Assembly (NCBI GenBank): GCA_021735645.1
Contig: JAIPGP010000016.1
Location: 1-52,625 of the forward strand
From: Candidatus Cloacimonadota bacterium
Lineage (GTDB): Bacteria; Cloacimonadota; Cloacimonadia; Cloacimonadales; TCS61
DNA length: 52,625 nucleotides
Reading direction: 5' to 3'
In this document: positions 8,101-16,060 of the stretch, one piece after another
How the letters are laid out: the number at the start of each line of letters is the position of its first letter
How positions within the stretch are numbered: position 1 is the stretch's first letter
Notes under the pieces: generated by a model
What the model saw: only the letters and a program-made list of their open reading frames with translations
Told to the model about the DNA's origin: nothing
The model's database searches: none
Translations under genes and position numbers: made by a program

Positions 8101-8700
8101 ATGATAAAGCCACATGTTTTACTGGTTGATGAATTAAGGAAATATGCTTCGCCTAAAGCGAAGATCACGCGTCTGCTGCAAAAGCGTGAGCTGATTCAGG
8201 TGAAGCGGGGATTGTTTTTGGCAGCAGATGATAGTGATTATTCACTGATGAGTATATCTTCAATTGTTTATGGACCTTCTTATGTATCCTTTGCAAGTGC
8301 TTTGTCCTATTATGGTTTTATACCGGAGCGGGTAGCTGGGATAACCTGTGCTACTTATGGCAAAAATAAGAACCGTGAATTTCATACTCCGGTTGCTGAT
8401 TTTTATTATTACTATCTTCCGGGGGCAGTTTATCCTTATGAAGTGGTTATCCGGGAAGAGAATGGTCAGAATTTTCTGATAGCAACACCGGAAAAGGCAA
8501 TATGTGATTCTTTGTACAAAATAAAAGGCATCAATAATTTAGAGGAAATCGCGGAACTCATTTTATCCGACTGGCGCATTGATCAGGAAGCACTTGATTC
8601 CTTGAACAAAGATGTTTTAGATTTTTTAGTTCCGCTTTACCGGAGACGGATTTGCGGTTTATTTCTTAAATGGCTGACTAAGAGGAGGAAAAATGGATAG
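8101..8700 (+). CDS. AbiEi-type antitoxin / transcriptional regulator (type IV TA)
   Basis: The track starts at a GTG (8086), but the ATG at 8101 has GGAGG spaced correctly, giving MIKPHVLLVDELRKYASPKA and 199 residues. The N-terminus is a winged helix-turn-helix (VDELRKYASPKAKITRLLQK... then KRGLFLAAD). The C-terminal domain has the family pattern YVSFASALSYYGFIPE and ATPEKAICDSLY. In AbiE systems this protein represses the operon and counteracts the AbiEii nucleotidyltransferase without needing stable binding. It overlaps the toxin gene by 8 bases, so the two are translationally coupled. Confidence 0.85.
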   Translation: MIKPHVLLVDELRKYASPKAKITRLLQKRELIQVKRGLFLAADDSDYSLMSISSIVYGPSYVSFASALSYYGFIPERVAGITCATYGKNKNREFHTPVADFYYYYLPGAVYPYEVVIREENGQNFLIATPEKAICDSLYKIKGINNLEEIAELILSDWRIDQEALDSLNKDVLDFLVPLYRRRICGLFLKWLTKRRKNG

Positions 8701-9565
8701 TGCTATCGCTTCAATGCTCAGTACATATAAAGCAGTTACCCTTTCGCAGCAGAAAAATGCGTTACAGGAAATCATCCAGGAAATTGCACTTTTGGGTTTA
8801 TTCCGTTCGGATTTTTTCAGTAAAGCAGCTTTTTATGGAGGTTCTGCCCTGCGGATATTTCATGGTTTAGACCGGTTTTCCGAAGACCTTGATTTCAGTC
8901 TTTTAGAGCCGGATAAAGCTTTTGATCTGCTGGAATACAGTCAATATATTAAGAATGAATTGGAAGCTTATGGTTTTGATATTAATCTGGAGGTTAAAGC
9001 TAAAACAAAAGAAACTTCTATTAAATCTGCTTTTATCAAGGCAGGTACGGCAGTTAATCTTTTGCAGATCAGACCGGCAGTGCCGGAAGTAGCCGGGGTT
9101 CATCGGGATGAACTGCTGAAGATTAAGCTGGAAGTGGATACTGATCCGCCGCAAGATGCTGAGAGTGAAGTGAAATATCAGCTTAATCCGGTGCCATATT
9201 CGGTGAGATTATATACTTTACCGGCAATATTTGCCGGCAAAATTCATGCTTTGCTGTTTAGAAACTGGAAGAATCGCGTGAAAGGCAGGGATTTTTATGA
9301 TTATGTCTGGTTTCTGGCGCGGAATATTAAGCCAGACCTGCTGCATCTTACCCGGTGTATGCAGCAAACTGGGCATTGGCAGAGGAATGAGATCATAACG
9401 CGGGAAAAGTTACTGGCTTTATTGAGAGAGAAATTTTCTATTACTGATTTTGAACAGGCGAAAAGGGATGTGAAACCATTTCTTGCTAATCCGGCAGTGC
9501 TTGATATCTGGTCGGAGGAGTTTTTTGTTAAAATAAGTGAGCGGGATTATCAGGAAATTGTCTGA
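8693..9565 (+). CDS. AbiEii/AbiGii-type nucleotidyltransferase toxin (type IV TA)
   Basis: A 290-residue protein of the AbiEii/AbiGii family (DNA polymerase beta-like nucleotidyltransferase fold). The signature GGSALR (49-54) and RFSEDLDFS (61-69) supply the GS motif and metal-binding acidic residues. KGRDFYDYVWFL (197-208) is the family's conserved downstream motif. Characterised relatives add nucleotides to tRNA acceptor ends or bind GTP and stop growth, giving phage abortive infection. The ATG lies inside the antitoxin gene end with GAGGAGG ahead. All key residues seem present, so the toxin is likely active. Confidence 0.88.
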   Translation: MDSAIASMLSTYKAVTLSQQKNALQEIIQEIALLGLFRSDFFSKAAFYGGSALRIFHGLDRFSEDLDFSLLEPDKAFDLLEYSQYIKNELEAYGFDINLEVKAKTKETSIKSAFIKAGTAVNLLQIRPAVPEVAGVHRDELLKIKLEVDTDPPQDAESEVKYQLNPVPYSVRLYTLPAIFAGKIHALLFRNWKNRVKGRDFYDYVWFLARNIKPDLLHLTRCMQQTGHWQRNEIITREKLLALLREKFSITDFEQAKRDVKPFLANPAVLDIWSEEFFVKISERDYQEIV

Positions 9566-9648
9566 ATCAGGATTTGGGATATTTTCAGGATTAATATGTG
9601 GGGGAAGGGGGGATTTTCGACGTGGCTGGTGATTTTTGAGGTCGAATT

Positions 9649-9685
9649 CTCAAGTCGATCCGATGAGTACATCGTCTCAACTCGA
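9649..9685. repeat. CTCAAGTC / AACTCGA hairpin repeat, copy
   Basis: CTCAAGTCGATC, hairpin CGATG-AGTA-CATCG, then TCTCAACTCGA. It lies between the AbiE toxin and the convergent Sel1 gene, and is the cleanest forward copy of the family described at 7924-8018. Confidence 0.65.
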
Positions 9686-9717
9686 AATCCTTAACCGGGT
9701 GGATTGTACTTTTTTTA

Positions 9718-11247
9718 TCAGTTACCCAGAATCTGGTTTACTTCGTTAGTTGCGGCTTCTATTTGAGATGCGTTCAGTTGTTCTGCTGCCAGATTCAGGT
9801 TAGTTTCTGCTGACTGGTATAATTCTCCTGTAGCAAAATTGCAGGTTAATAAGTAGTATTTGTATGCTTCCTGAAAATCCTGAGTTACACCATTTCCCAG
9901 GGCATAACAGCTTGCCAGACTGTAAAGAGCATCGGGATGTGCCTGATCGGCAGCAAGAGTGAAACATTTAACAGCTTCGGAAAAATTCTGCTCAACACCC
10001 AGGCCATTGGCATATAATAAACCCAGATTGTAGCAGGCTGGGGCATAACCTTCCGTAGCAGCAGCATAATACCATGTTACTGCCAGCTCATAATTCTGCT
10101 CTATACCGCTGCCGGTTTCATAGCAGATACCCAGACTGTGCTTTGCTGGAATATAACCATTATCAGCAGAATAACTATACCATTCCACCGCAGTTTCATA
10201 ATTTAAATCTACTCCAATACCATTGGCATAACATCCGGCAATATAATATTGGGCGATCTCATTGCCCTTCTCAGCAGAAAGCTCAAACCATCTGGCTGCT
10301 AACTCCAGATCCTGCTCCACTCCCCAGCCGTTATAATAACAAAATGCTAATCCAAGCTGCCCCGCGGCATTATCTTGATCTGCTGCCAGATCATACCACC
10401 TGAATGCTTCCTGAAAATCCTGAGCTACACCTGCTCCATTTTGATAAAATTCCCCCATTTTTGCCTGGGCATAAGCTTCTCCCCGTTCAGCTTCCAGGAG
10501 ATAATATTTCGCTGCGTTTTCATAGCTTTGCGCGATACCGGTTCCATTTTCATACCGTTCAGCAATATCTTTCTGTGCCAGAGCATTGCCCTGCTCTGCC
10601 GCCTGCAGAAACCATCTGGAAGCTTCTGCTTCATTTTGTTCCACTCCAGTACCGGAGGCATAACATACCCCAAGATTATATTGAGATTTTATTTGTCCCT
10701 GCTCCGCTGCCCGTGAATACCACTTAAATGCTTCAGCAGCATTCTGTGCAACTCCTGTACCAAAATCGTAATATACTCCCACTTTATATTGAGCGTCGGC
10801 ATTTCCCTGTTCTGCTGCCTTTAAGTACCATTTAAACGCTGCTTCGTAATCCCGATCTACCCCTTTTTCTTGTTCATAGCAGAGTGCCAGGTTGAATTGT
10901 GCTTCCCATTTACCCTGCTGGGCTGCTGCGGTGTACCACTTTACTGCTTCCACATAATTATGAAGCACTCCTTCTTTAAAATCGTAAAGACAGGCTAAAC
11001 GAAACTGTGATTCCATGTGACCCTGCTGGGCTGCTGTCAGATACCAGCTCATTGCTTCAAAACCATTCTTTTCGATTCCATATCCTTCTTCATAGCAGAT
11101 TCCCAGGTAATACTGTGATTCAATATCACCCAATAAAGCATGTTTTTCTGTCCTTCTGAAGACTTCCTCTTTTGACAATTCTTCTGATACCAGGGGTGTT
11201 ATTATTAAAATAAATAAAATTAGAGATAATATTAGCTTTATTTTCAT
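9718..11247 (-). CDS. Secreted Sel1-like (SLR/TPR) repeat protein
   Basis: The track begins at a TTG, but the adjoining ATG at 11247 has AAGGAGG 8 bases upstream and is preferred (509 residues). A signal peptide (IKLILSLILFILIITPLVS) is followed by about twelve 36-residue Sel1-like repeats of the pattern AQYNLGxxYxxGxGVxQNxxEAxxWYxxAAEQG, then a short helical tail. Such solenoids act as protein-interaction scaffolds in envelope or signalling processes; no partner can be inferred. It is the only gene on the minus strand of this island and converges with the AbiE pair. Confidence 0.88.
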   Translation of the reverse strand: MKIKLILSLILFILIITPLVSEELSKEEVFRRTEKHALLGDIESQYYLGICYEEGYGIEKNGFEAMSWYLTAAQQGHMESQFRLACLYDFKEGVLHNYVEAVKWYTAAAQQGKWEAQFNLALCYEQEKGVDRDYEAAFKWYLKAAEQGNADAQYKVGVYYDFGTGVAQNAAEAFKWYSRAAEQGQIKSQYNLGVCYASGTGVEQNEAEASRWFLQAAEQGNALAQKDIAERYENGTGIAQSYENAAKYYLLEAERGEAYAQAKMGEFYQNGAGVAQDFQEAFRWYDLAADQDNAAGQLGLAFCYYNGWGVEQDLELAARWFELSAEKGNEIAQYYIAGCYANGIGVDLNYETAVEWYSYSADNGYIPAKHSLGICYETGSGIEQNYELAVTWYYAAATEGYAPACYNLGLLYANGLGVEQNFSEAVKCFTLAADQAHPDALYSLASCYALGNGVTQDFQEAYKYYLLTCNFATGELYQSAETNLNLAAEQLNASQIEAATNEVNQILGN

Positions 11248-11275
11248 CAATCAAACCTCCTTAAGGTCTAAATTA

Positions 11276-11304
11276 AAATAAATAATGAATCATATTCAGG
11301 TCAA
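11276..11304 (-). promoter_or_regulatory. Probable promoter of the Sel1-repeat gene
   Basis: On the minus strand TTGACC, 17 bases, TTATTT, ending about 30 bases before the start codon. It is a reasonable sigma-70-type match in AT-rich context. Confidence 0.4.
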
Positions 11305-11762
11305 GATAATTATTGATGACCTGGACTGACTGGGCGAAAAAAAATATGCAGAACACGGATTAGACGGATTAAGCGGATTTACACTGATAATGTAATGTAA
11401 GATTTTCTAACCACTGACCACACTGACCACACGGAAAATGTAATGCGAAAAAAGATGGATCATTTTATATGGCTGGAGATAACGTTGTATCCAGTGCATC
11501 CTTGCTCTGGGTGGGTGAGATCGTGATTAATTGATAATAGATTGTGATATAATGTAAGAGATTTTTTACCACAGAGAACAGATAACGAAGAGAGCGCAGA
11601 GGAACGTTAGAGATTTTTTAGGTGATATAAACTGATTAGAGATTTTCAGTGGGGGTGTTCGTCCAGTCATGTCCTGAGTACCGTTCATAACTTTTGACTT
11701 ATGTAAGATATTATTTAGCCGCGAACAAAATATGAAATACCTGTCAAGTTAGGTTCTAACCT

Positions 11763-12074
11763 TCTAACTTTCTAACTTTCTAACTTTCACTTACATTCAG
11801 CAATGAATATAGTTGACTCATGCTTTATTGTGCTAAAAATCCGCTCTCCCTGAGCATTATCATAACATTTACCATTCACCAGTTAATGTATTTAACCACT
11901 AATGCACAGGGAAAAGAGCAGAAATGTAAGGAATGTAAGGAAAATGTAAGGTCGTAAATATTTGCTATTATGTTAATTACGACTAATTATTACATTTTTG
12001 CCCCTTTTTGAAGATATATACCTCCTATATTTAACTTTTTAGAAAAAACCTCTCTCCACTAAATGTAAAATGAG
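11763..12074 (+). repeat. ~310-base direct repeat, copy 1
   Basis: Runs from TCTAACTTTCTAACTTTC through CAGCAATGAATATAGTTGAC and CACAGGGAAAAGAGCA to CCACTAAATGTAAAATGAG. Copy 2 at 12364-12670 keeps the same order of blocks, roughly four fifths identical. It contains CATTTT/TAAGG(A)-rich segments but no open frame. Confidence 0.75.
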
Positions 12075-12310
12075 GTGCACCGCCGGGTATTTCCAGGTGG
12101 GGCGCAGATAACGACCGCTATCAGTCATTCCCTGAAAACAAACTTGCTGCAGTGAAAAACATAGATAGCTGCTGATAACTGCGCGTAGTTCTCGCCCCTC
12201 GTAGACCGTGCGTAGACTTCTGAAAGTGCTCCCTAACTTTAGTGACGGAGTAGGCGAAGGATAGACTTCTCGCCACCGCCCGTTGTGCAAGTTCTACTTC
12301 TCTAGTCAAT
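12075..12310 (-). other. GC-richer island between the two direct repeats, related to a segment near 23650
   Basis: About 235 bases of clearly higher GC than its flanks. Read on the minus strand it contains CGGTCGTTATCTGCGCC and a CCCGGCGGTGCACCTCATTTT block. A similar order (GATCGTTATCTGCGCC ... CACCGGCGCTGTACATATAAC) occurs on the plus strand at about 23650-23710. Two minus-strand frames are open, but neither has a start context or a recognisable protein. It may be a repeat or a structural-RNA-bearing element; function unknown. Confidence 0.4.
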
Positions 12311-12363
12311 TATCATCAAGATTTCCGATATGAAAACAAAAAATACAGGGGGATGCCTGATGG

Positions 12364-12670
12364 TCTAAACTTTCTAACTTTCTAACTTTCAATATTCAGC
12401 AATGAATATAGTTGACTCATGCTTTATAGTGCTAAAAATCCGCTCTCCTGAGCATTATCATAACACTTACTATTTACCAGTTAATGTATTTAACCAGGAG
12501 GGCACAGGGAAAAGAGCAAAAAAGTAAGAAGAGTAAGGAAAGAGTAAGTTCATAACTCCCTGCAATAATATTAATTACAACAAAATCTTACTCTTTTAGC
12601 GATTTTTGAAAATACATACCCTTATATTTAATTTTTTTAAATAAAATTTCTCCACTAAATGTAAAATGAG
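12364..12670 (+). repeat. ~310-base direct repeat, copy 2
   Basis: Second copy of 11763-12074, ending at the same CCACTAAATGTAAAATGAG block, 60 bases upstream of the HigB promoter. The CTTACTCTTTT and AGTAAG words differ from copy 1 (TTACATTTTT, TGTAAGG) in a coordinated way: inside each copy the left word is the complement of the right one. A hairpin with compensatory change is therefore possible. Confidence 0.7.
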
Positions 12671-12729
12671 TTCTAATCTAATAATAAGTTAAAATTATGA
12701 AAACTTAACTAAGTTTGCAAAAATATAAC

Positions 12730-12757
12730 TTGACATTATATTATCTTGAAATATATT
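12730..12757 (+). promoter_or_regulatory. Promoter of the HigB/HigA-ImmA/nuclease operon
   Basis: A perfect -35 TTGACA (12730-12735) and a near-perfect -10 TATATT (12752-12757) are separated by 16 bases, about 100 bases before the HigB start codon. Confidence 0.55.
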
Positions 12758-12772
12758 ATCTTTATATGTGAG

Positions 12773-12795
12773 ATAACTGATTTAAGATCAGATAT
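12773..12795 (+). promoter_or_regulatory. Operator-like palindrome downstream of the promoter
   Basis: ATAACTGAT-TTAAG-ATCAGATAT is an inverted repeat (core CTGAT / ATCAG) 15-20 bases after the -10. HigA-type antitoxins repress their own promoters by binding palindromes in this position, so this is the best candidate autoregulatory site; assignment is inference. Confidence 0.4.
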
Positions 12796-12855
12796 TATTA
12801 AAAGAGGATGTATTGAAATTAATCTCATACCATTATACATCCGAAAGTTGGTAAA

Positions 12856-13167
12856 ATGCACATTGTTGGCAACAAGATAACTAAGGAATTTGTTAATAAA
12901 TATCCTGAAGCAGATGGTGCAGTAAACGCATTGATGCTTGAGATTAAAAATGCAACCTGGGAAAATCCTCATCAAATGAAGGAACAATATAGATCAGCAA
13001 GTGTAATTGGCAAGGGATGTATTGTATTTAATATTTGTGGCTATAAGTATCGATTAGTTGTAAAGATTGATTTCATTAGTCAAATTGCCAAAATACGCTG
13101 GGCAGGGACGCACAAGGAGTATGATAAACTCAAGATTAAGGAGTCGAAATGTTTAAGCTCAAAATAA
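12856..13167 (+). CDS. higB: HigB-type mRNA interferase toxin
   Basis: A 103-residue member of the HigB toxin family (RelE-like fold), which cleaves mRNA on the ribosome. Recognisable family blocks are KEFVNKYPEADGAVNAL near the N-terminus, YRSASVIGKGCIVFNICGYK, YRLVVKIDF, and the terminal IRWAGTHKEYDKL. The start codon has only a poor ribosome site (AAAGTTGGTAAA). The gene overlaps the next by 19 bases, so toxin and antitoxin are tightly coupled in the toxin-first order typical of higBA. The AT-rich DNA differs from the housekeeping genes nearby. Confidence 0.88.
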   Translation: MHIVGNKITKEFVNKYPEADGAVNALMLEIKNATWENPHQMKEQYRSASVIGKGCIVFNICGYKYRLVVKIDFISQIAKIRWAGTHKEYDKLKIKESKCLSSK

Positions 13168-14369
13168 TCAAATCTGAATCAGATTATGATCTGGCATCTG
13201 AACGCTTAGATGAACTTATGGATAAGGATGAACTAGCTCTTAATAATAGAGAAGAAATGGAATTGATTGCGCATTTAATTGAGGAATATGAAGAAAAAGC
13301 ATATCCAGTTGAGTTACCCTCTCCGATCGAAGCGATCAAATTCCGCATGGAGCAGATGAATTTAAAGCAGAATGATCTGGTCCCTTACATTGGCAGTAAA
13401 GGGGTTGTGTCAAATATATTGAATGGAAAACGCCCCTTGACCTTAAAAATGATAAGAGCTCTCCATAAAGGGCTTCAGATCCCATTAGAAGCATTAGTAA
13501 AGGAAGAGGAATTAGAATATGTTGACCAACCTCTTGAAATCGACTGGGATAAATTTCCCATCAAGGAGATGTATAATACAGCTAAAAATGTTTTCTTTAG
13601 GAATTTTGAAGCTTCCTGCAATCAAATTAAAGAAAATGCGGAATATTATCTACGCGAATTGTTGACGCCATATTCAAATGTGGCAATGGGTAATACCTTT
13701 TGCAGACAGAATGCCAGAATGAGTGACCGGGTGGATAATTATGCCTTGGCTGCCTGGATTGCCGGATGTCGCCTTATTGCCGATGAAACCACATTGGATA
13801 GGAAATTTGATAAAAATAATGAGCAAACTATCATCCAACAATTAAAAGCTCTAACAATATTTGATGAAGGACCAAAGCTGGCAGGAAAATACTTGCAAAA
13901 AGAAGGTATCCATTTAGTTATTCTACCTAATTTACCAAAAACGTATCTGGATGGTGCAGTATTTCGGGCAAAAGACGATAATCCTGTGATAGCACTTACT
14001 TTGAGATATGACAGAATTGATCACTTCTGGTTTACTCTTTTTCACGAACTGGGACATGTTTTTAGACATTTAGGTGAAAGTGAAGCAGAATGTTATCTGG
14101 ATGAGCTTGAAATATCACCAAATGACCAGGAAGAACGAGATGCCGACCTGTTTGCCTCTGAAAACCTCATCAGAGATGAAGATATGGATGAAGCAGCACT
14201 TTTTGATGAGTATTCTAAGGTCAAGGTGATAGAATTTGCCAGAGAACACAATATTCATCCGTCCATAGTCGCAGGAAGAATCCGCTACAAAAATAATAAT
14301 TACAGGATACTATGGAGTCTGGTTGGCAAAGGGGAAGTTAGAAAGCTGTTTAATCCTCATATAAGCTAA
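13149..14369 (+). CDS. HigA-like XRE antitoxin fused to an ImmA/IrrE-type metallopeptidase
   Basis: A 406-residue two-domain protein. Residues ~1-120 match HigA antitoxins: an acidic helical N-terminus, then an XRE helix-turn-helix (QNDLVPYIGSKGVVSNILNG). Residues ~150-400 carry an ImmA/IrrE-type zinc peptidase domain with WFTLFHELGHVFRH (HEXXH) and, 40 residues on, ERDADLFASENLI with a further acidic ligand. Related fusions link operator binding to regulated proteolysis, as in phage and ICE repressors. Here it should both neutralise HigB and repress the operon; what triggers the peptidase is unknown. GGAG precedes the ATG inside the toxin gene. Confidence 0.85.
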   Translation: MFKLKIIKSESDYDLASERLDELMDKDELALNNREEMELIAHLIEEYEEKAYPVELPSPIEAIKFRMEQMNLKQNDLVPYIGSKGVVSNILNGKRPLTLKMIRALHKGLQIPLEALVKEEELEYVDQPLEIDWDKFPIKEMYNTAKNVFFRNFEASCNQIKENAEYYLRELLTPYSNVAMGNTFCRQNARMSDRVDNYALAAWIAGCRLIADETTLDRKFDKNNEQTIIQQLKALTIFDEGPKLAGKYLQKEGIHLVILPNLPKTYLDGAVFRAKDDNPVIALTLRYDRIDHFWFTLFHELGHVFRHLGESEAECYLDELEISPNDQEERDADLFASENLIRDEDMDEAALFDEYSKVKVIEFAREHNIHPSIVAGRIRYKNNNYRILWSLVGKGEVRKLFNPHIS

Positions 14370-14404
14370 TGGAAAAGTTGATGTAGTAGCTTGGAGTGTG
14401 AGTT

Positions 14405-16009
14405 ATGGACATAAAATATCATTCAGATCCCCAAAAAAATGAATTGAAGAAATTACAAATGATTGCTTCATCCTTAAACAAGTATAGTTTAAATTACCTA
14501 TTGCAATTGTCATCATTTTTGTCCTTTATTTCCTCTTACGAAGAAGAAATCGGTAATTTTTCTCAATATAGATTTTTTGATTATTCCTTCATAGAAATGT
14601 TCTGCAAAGCAATTCTGCTATCTAAATCGAGAAATTATAAGGAAAAAATATTAGACTCGAAAATATTTTGCAAGATACATGATAAATTGAGAGAAGTAAA
14701 TATTCACTATATTGCAGATTGTGATGAAGAAGTAAATATAAATAAATTGCTGTCAATTGTCTCAAATACCCAATGTCATCATCAGCAAAAAAACTTCTTT
14801 ATTGAATTTGGAAGACAATTAATGGTATATAAAATAATTCCAGAGAAATATAAACTTAATAAGAAAGAAGATTGGATTGATTTTATAAGTATATTTGAAG
14901 AAAAGATACAGGTTAATTTTGAATTGTATTTTTTATATAATGCTTACTTATTTGTATTTTGCTTAGATCGTGGAAAGAAACTCATTCAACAGTTAAATAA
15001 ATTCAAAGTTGATGCAGCAAAAATTGTAGATTTTTTTAACCAAGTAATTTACATAAACAGTACAAACTTCTCAATAGACACATCAAAAGCATTTGAAGAT
15101 ATTAAGAGAAAAACAGGATTTAATGGGGATTATTTAACGACATTTTTTTCAATTGATATTTCTGAAATAAAAAATTTAGTGAGAATAAAAGATTATGATA
15201 GATTAATATCTGATTGGCAGCCATTTAGAAATAAATCATTGATAAAAATAGAAAACGGTAATTTCATTATTCCCTCTCTATATGATTACAAATTGAGAAT
15301 GTTAGATGTAATCCCTACTTATATAAATAGCCAAGAAAAACCAATATTAAAGGGAATTTTTACAGAGTTAGGCTACTGCTATGAGAAATATGTACTCAAT
15401 TATTTTGCTGAAAAAATCCCTAATATTATTATTATACCTGAACGGAATTTCAATTCCAGCAATCTAGGTCCTGATATTGTTATTGTCGATAGATCGAAGA
15501 ACATCCTAATCGCAATAGAAATCAAATCAAAACATATTAAATTAAATTCAAGGCATAATCCAAGTAATGAAGAAAAAAATGGTCTAATAGATATATCATT
15601 AACTGAAATGCGTAATCTCAATGAGAAAATTAAAAAAATATTCAGATACGAAGGCGACTACAAAGAATACCAGAGTGCTATTTCATCTTGTAAGATTGAA
15701 AACAGCTTTTCATTAGTAATATGTGCTGACTATGGATTCTTTATTGATAAGGAAATCTGGGAAAGATATTCTGAAAATAATGATCACATTAATTACAATT
15801 ATATTTTTATGGATATTCCTAGAATTGAGAATGTTATAGAATATACAGCACATCACAACAAGTTAATCAGTGATTCGTTACAGACCTACATGGACATTTT
15901 AGTGAAAAATGAACCAAAAACCAGTGTTGAAGAATACTTTAGGAATTTTGATATCAAAAATAGTCTTATATATCAAATTTTTAATAATTTCATGAAGTCT
16001 TTTGATTGA
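14405..16009 (+). CDS. Putative PD-(D/E)XK nuclease-like protein, third gene of the HigBA operon
   Basis: A 534-residue protein not assigned to a named family by eye. The N-terminal ~310 residues are helix-rich and featureless. Residues 315-376 resemble a PD-(D/E)XK nuclease core: FTELGYCYEKYVLNYF helix, then GPDIVIVDRS (P356-D357), a strand, and IAIEIKSK (E372-x-K374), followed by a long helix and a strand (FSLVICADYG). It starts 35 bases after the HigA-ImmA gene with only a weak ribosome site (TTGGAG). It is strongly AT-rich like the TA genes, so all three probably arrived together. A role as defence effector or additional toxin is inference. Confidence 0.55.
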   Translation: MDIKYHSDPQKNELKKLQMIASSLNKYSLNYLLQLSSFLSFISSYEEEIGNFSQYRFFDYSFIEMFCKAILLSKSRNYKEKILDSKIFCKIHDKLREVNIHYIADCDEEVNINKLLSIVSNTQCHHQQKNFFIEFGRQLMVYKIIPEKYKLNKKEDWIDFISIFEEKIQVNFELYFLYNAYLFVFCLDRGKKLIQQLNKFKVDAAKIVDFFNQVIYINSTNFSIDTSKAFEDIKRKTGFNGDYLTTFFSIDISEIKNLVRIKDYDRLISDWQPFRNKSLIKIENGNFIIPSLYDYKLRMLDVIPTYINSQEKPILKGIFTELGYCYEKYVLNYFAEKIPNIIIIPERNFNSSNLGPDIVIVDRSKNILIAIEIKSKHIKLNSRHNPSNEEKNGLIDISLTEMRNLNEKIKKIFRYEGDYKEYQSAISSCKIENSFSLVICADYGFFIDKEIWERYSENNDHINYNYIFMDIPRIENVIEYTAHHNKLISDSLQTYMDILVKNEPKTSVEEYFRNFDIKNSLIYQIFNNFMKSFD

Positions 16010-16060
16010 TTTATTGATATATCTCGTTCATATATTTAAGATTATCGGGATATAAATGCC

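Larger units (their letters stand above)
11305..12729. other. Non-coding accessory stretch with degenerate repeats
   Basis: About 1.4 kb with no convincing gene. It holds ACGGATT/GACCACACTGACCACA-type degenerate tandem motifs (11350-11600), CTTTCTAA microsatellites (about 11755-11790 and 12365-12390), two copies of a ~310-base repeat and a GC-richer island between them (listed separately). The minus-strand ORFs at 12039-12309 lie in the island and overlap in two frames, so neither is supported. Confidence 0.55.

Noticed and set aside
10074-10727. Several plus-strand ORFs of 107-113 aa
   Set aside because: They lie antisense to the Sel1-repeat gene and arise from its repetitive codons.
12039-12309. 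Two overlapping minus-strand ORFs (83 and 62 aa)
   Set aside because: Different frames over the same GC-richer island, no ribosome site and no recognisable protein; treated as a non-coding repeat island.
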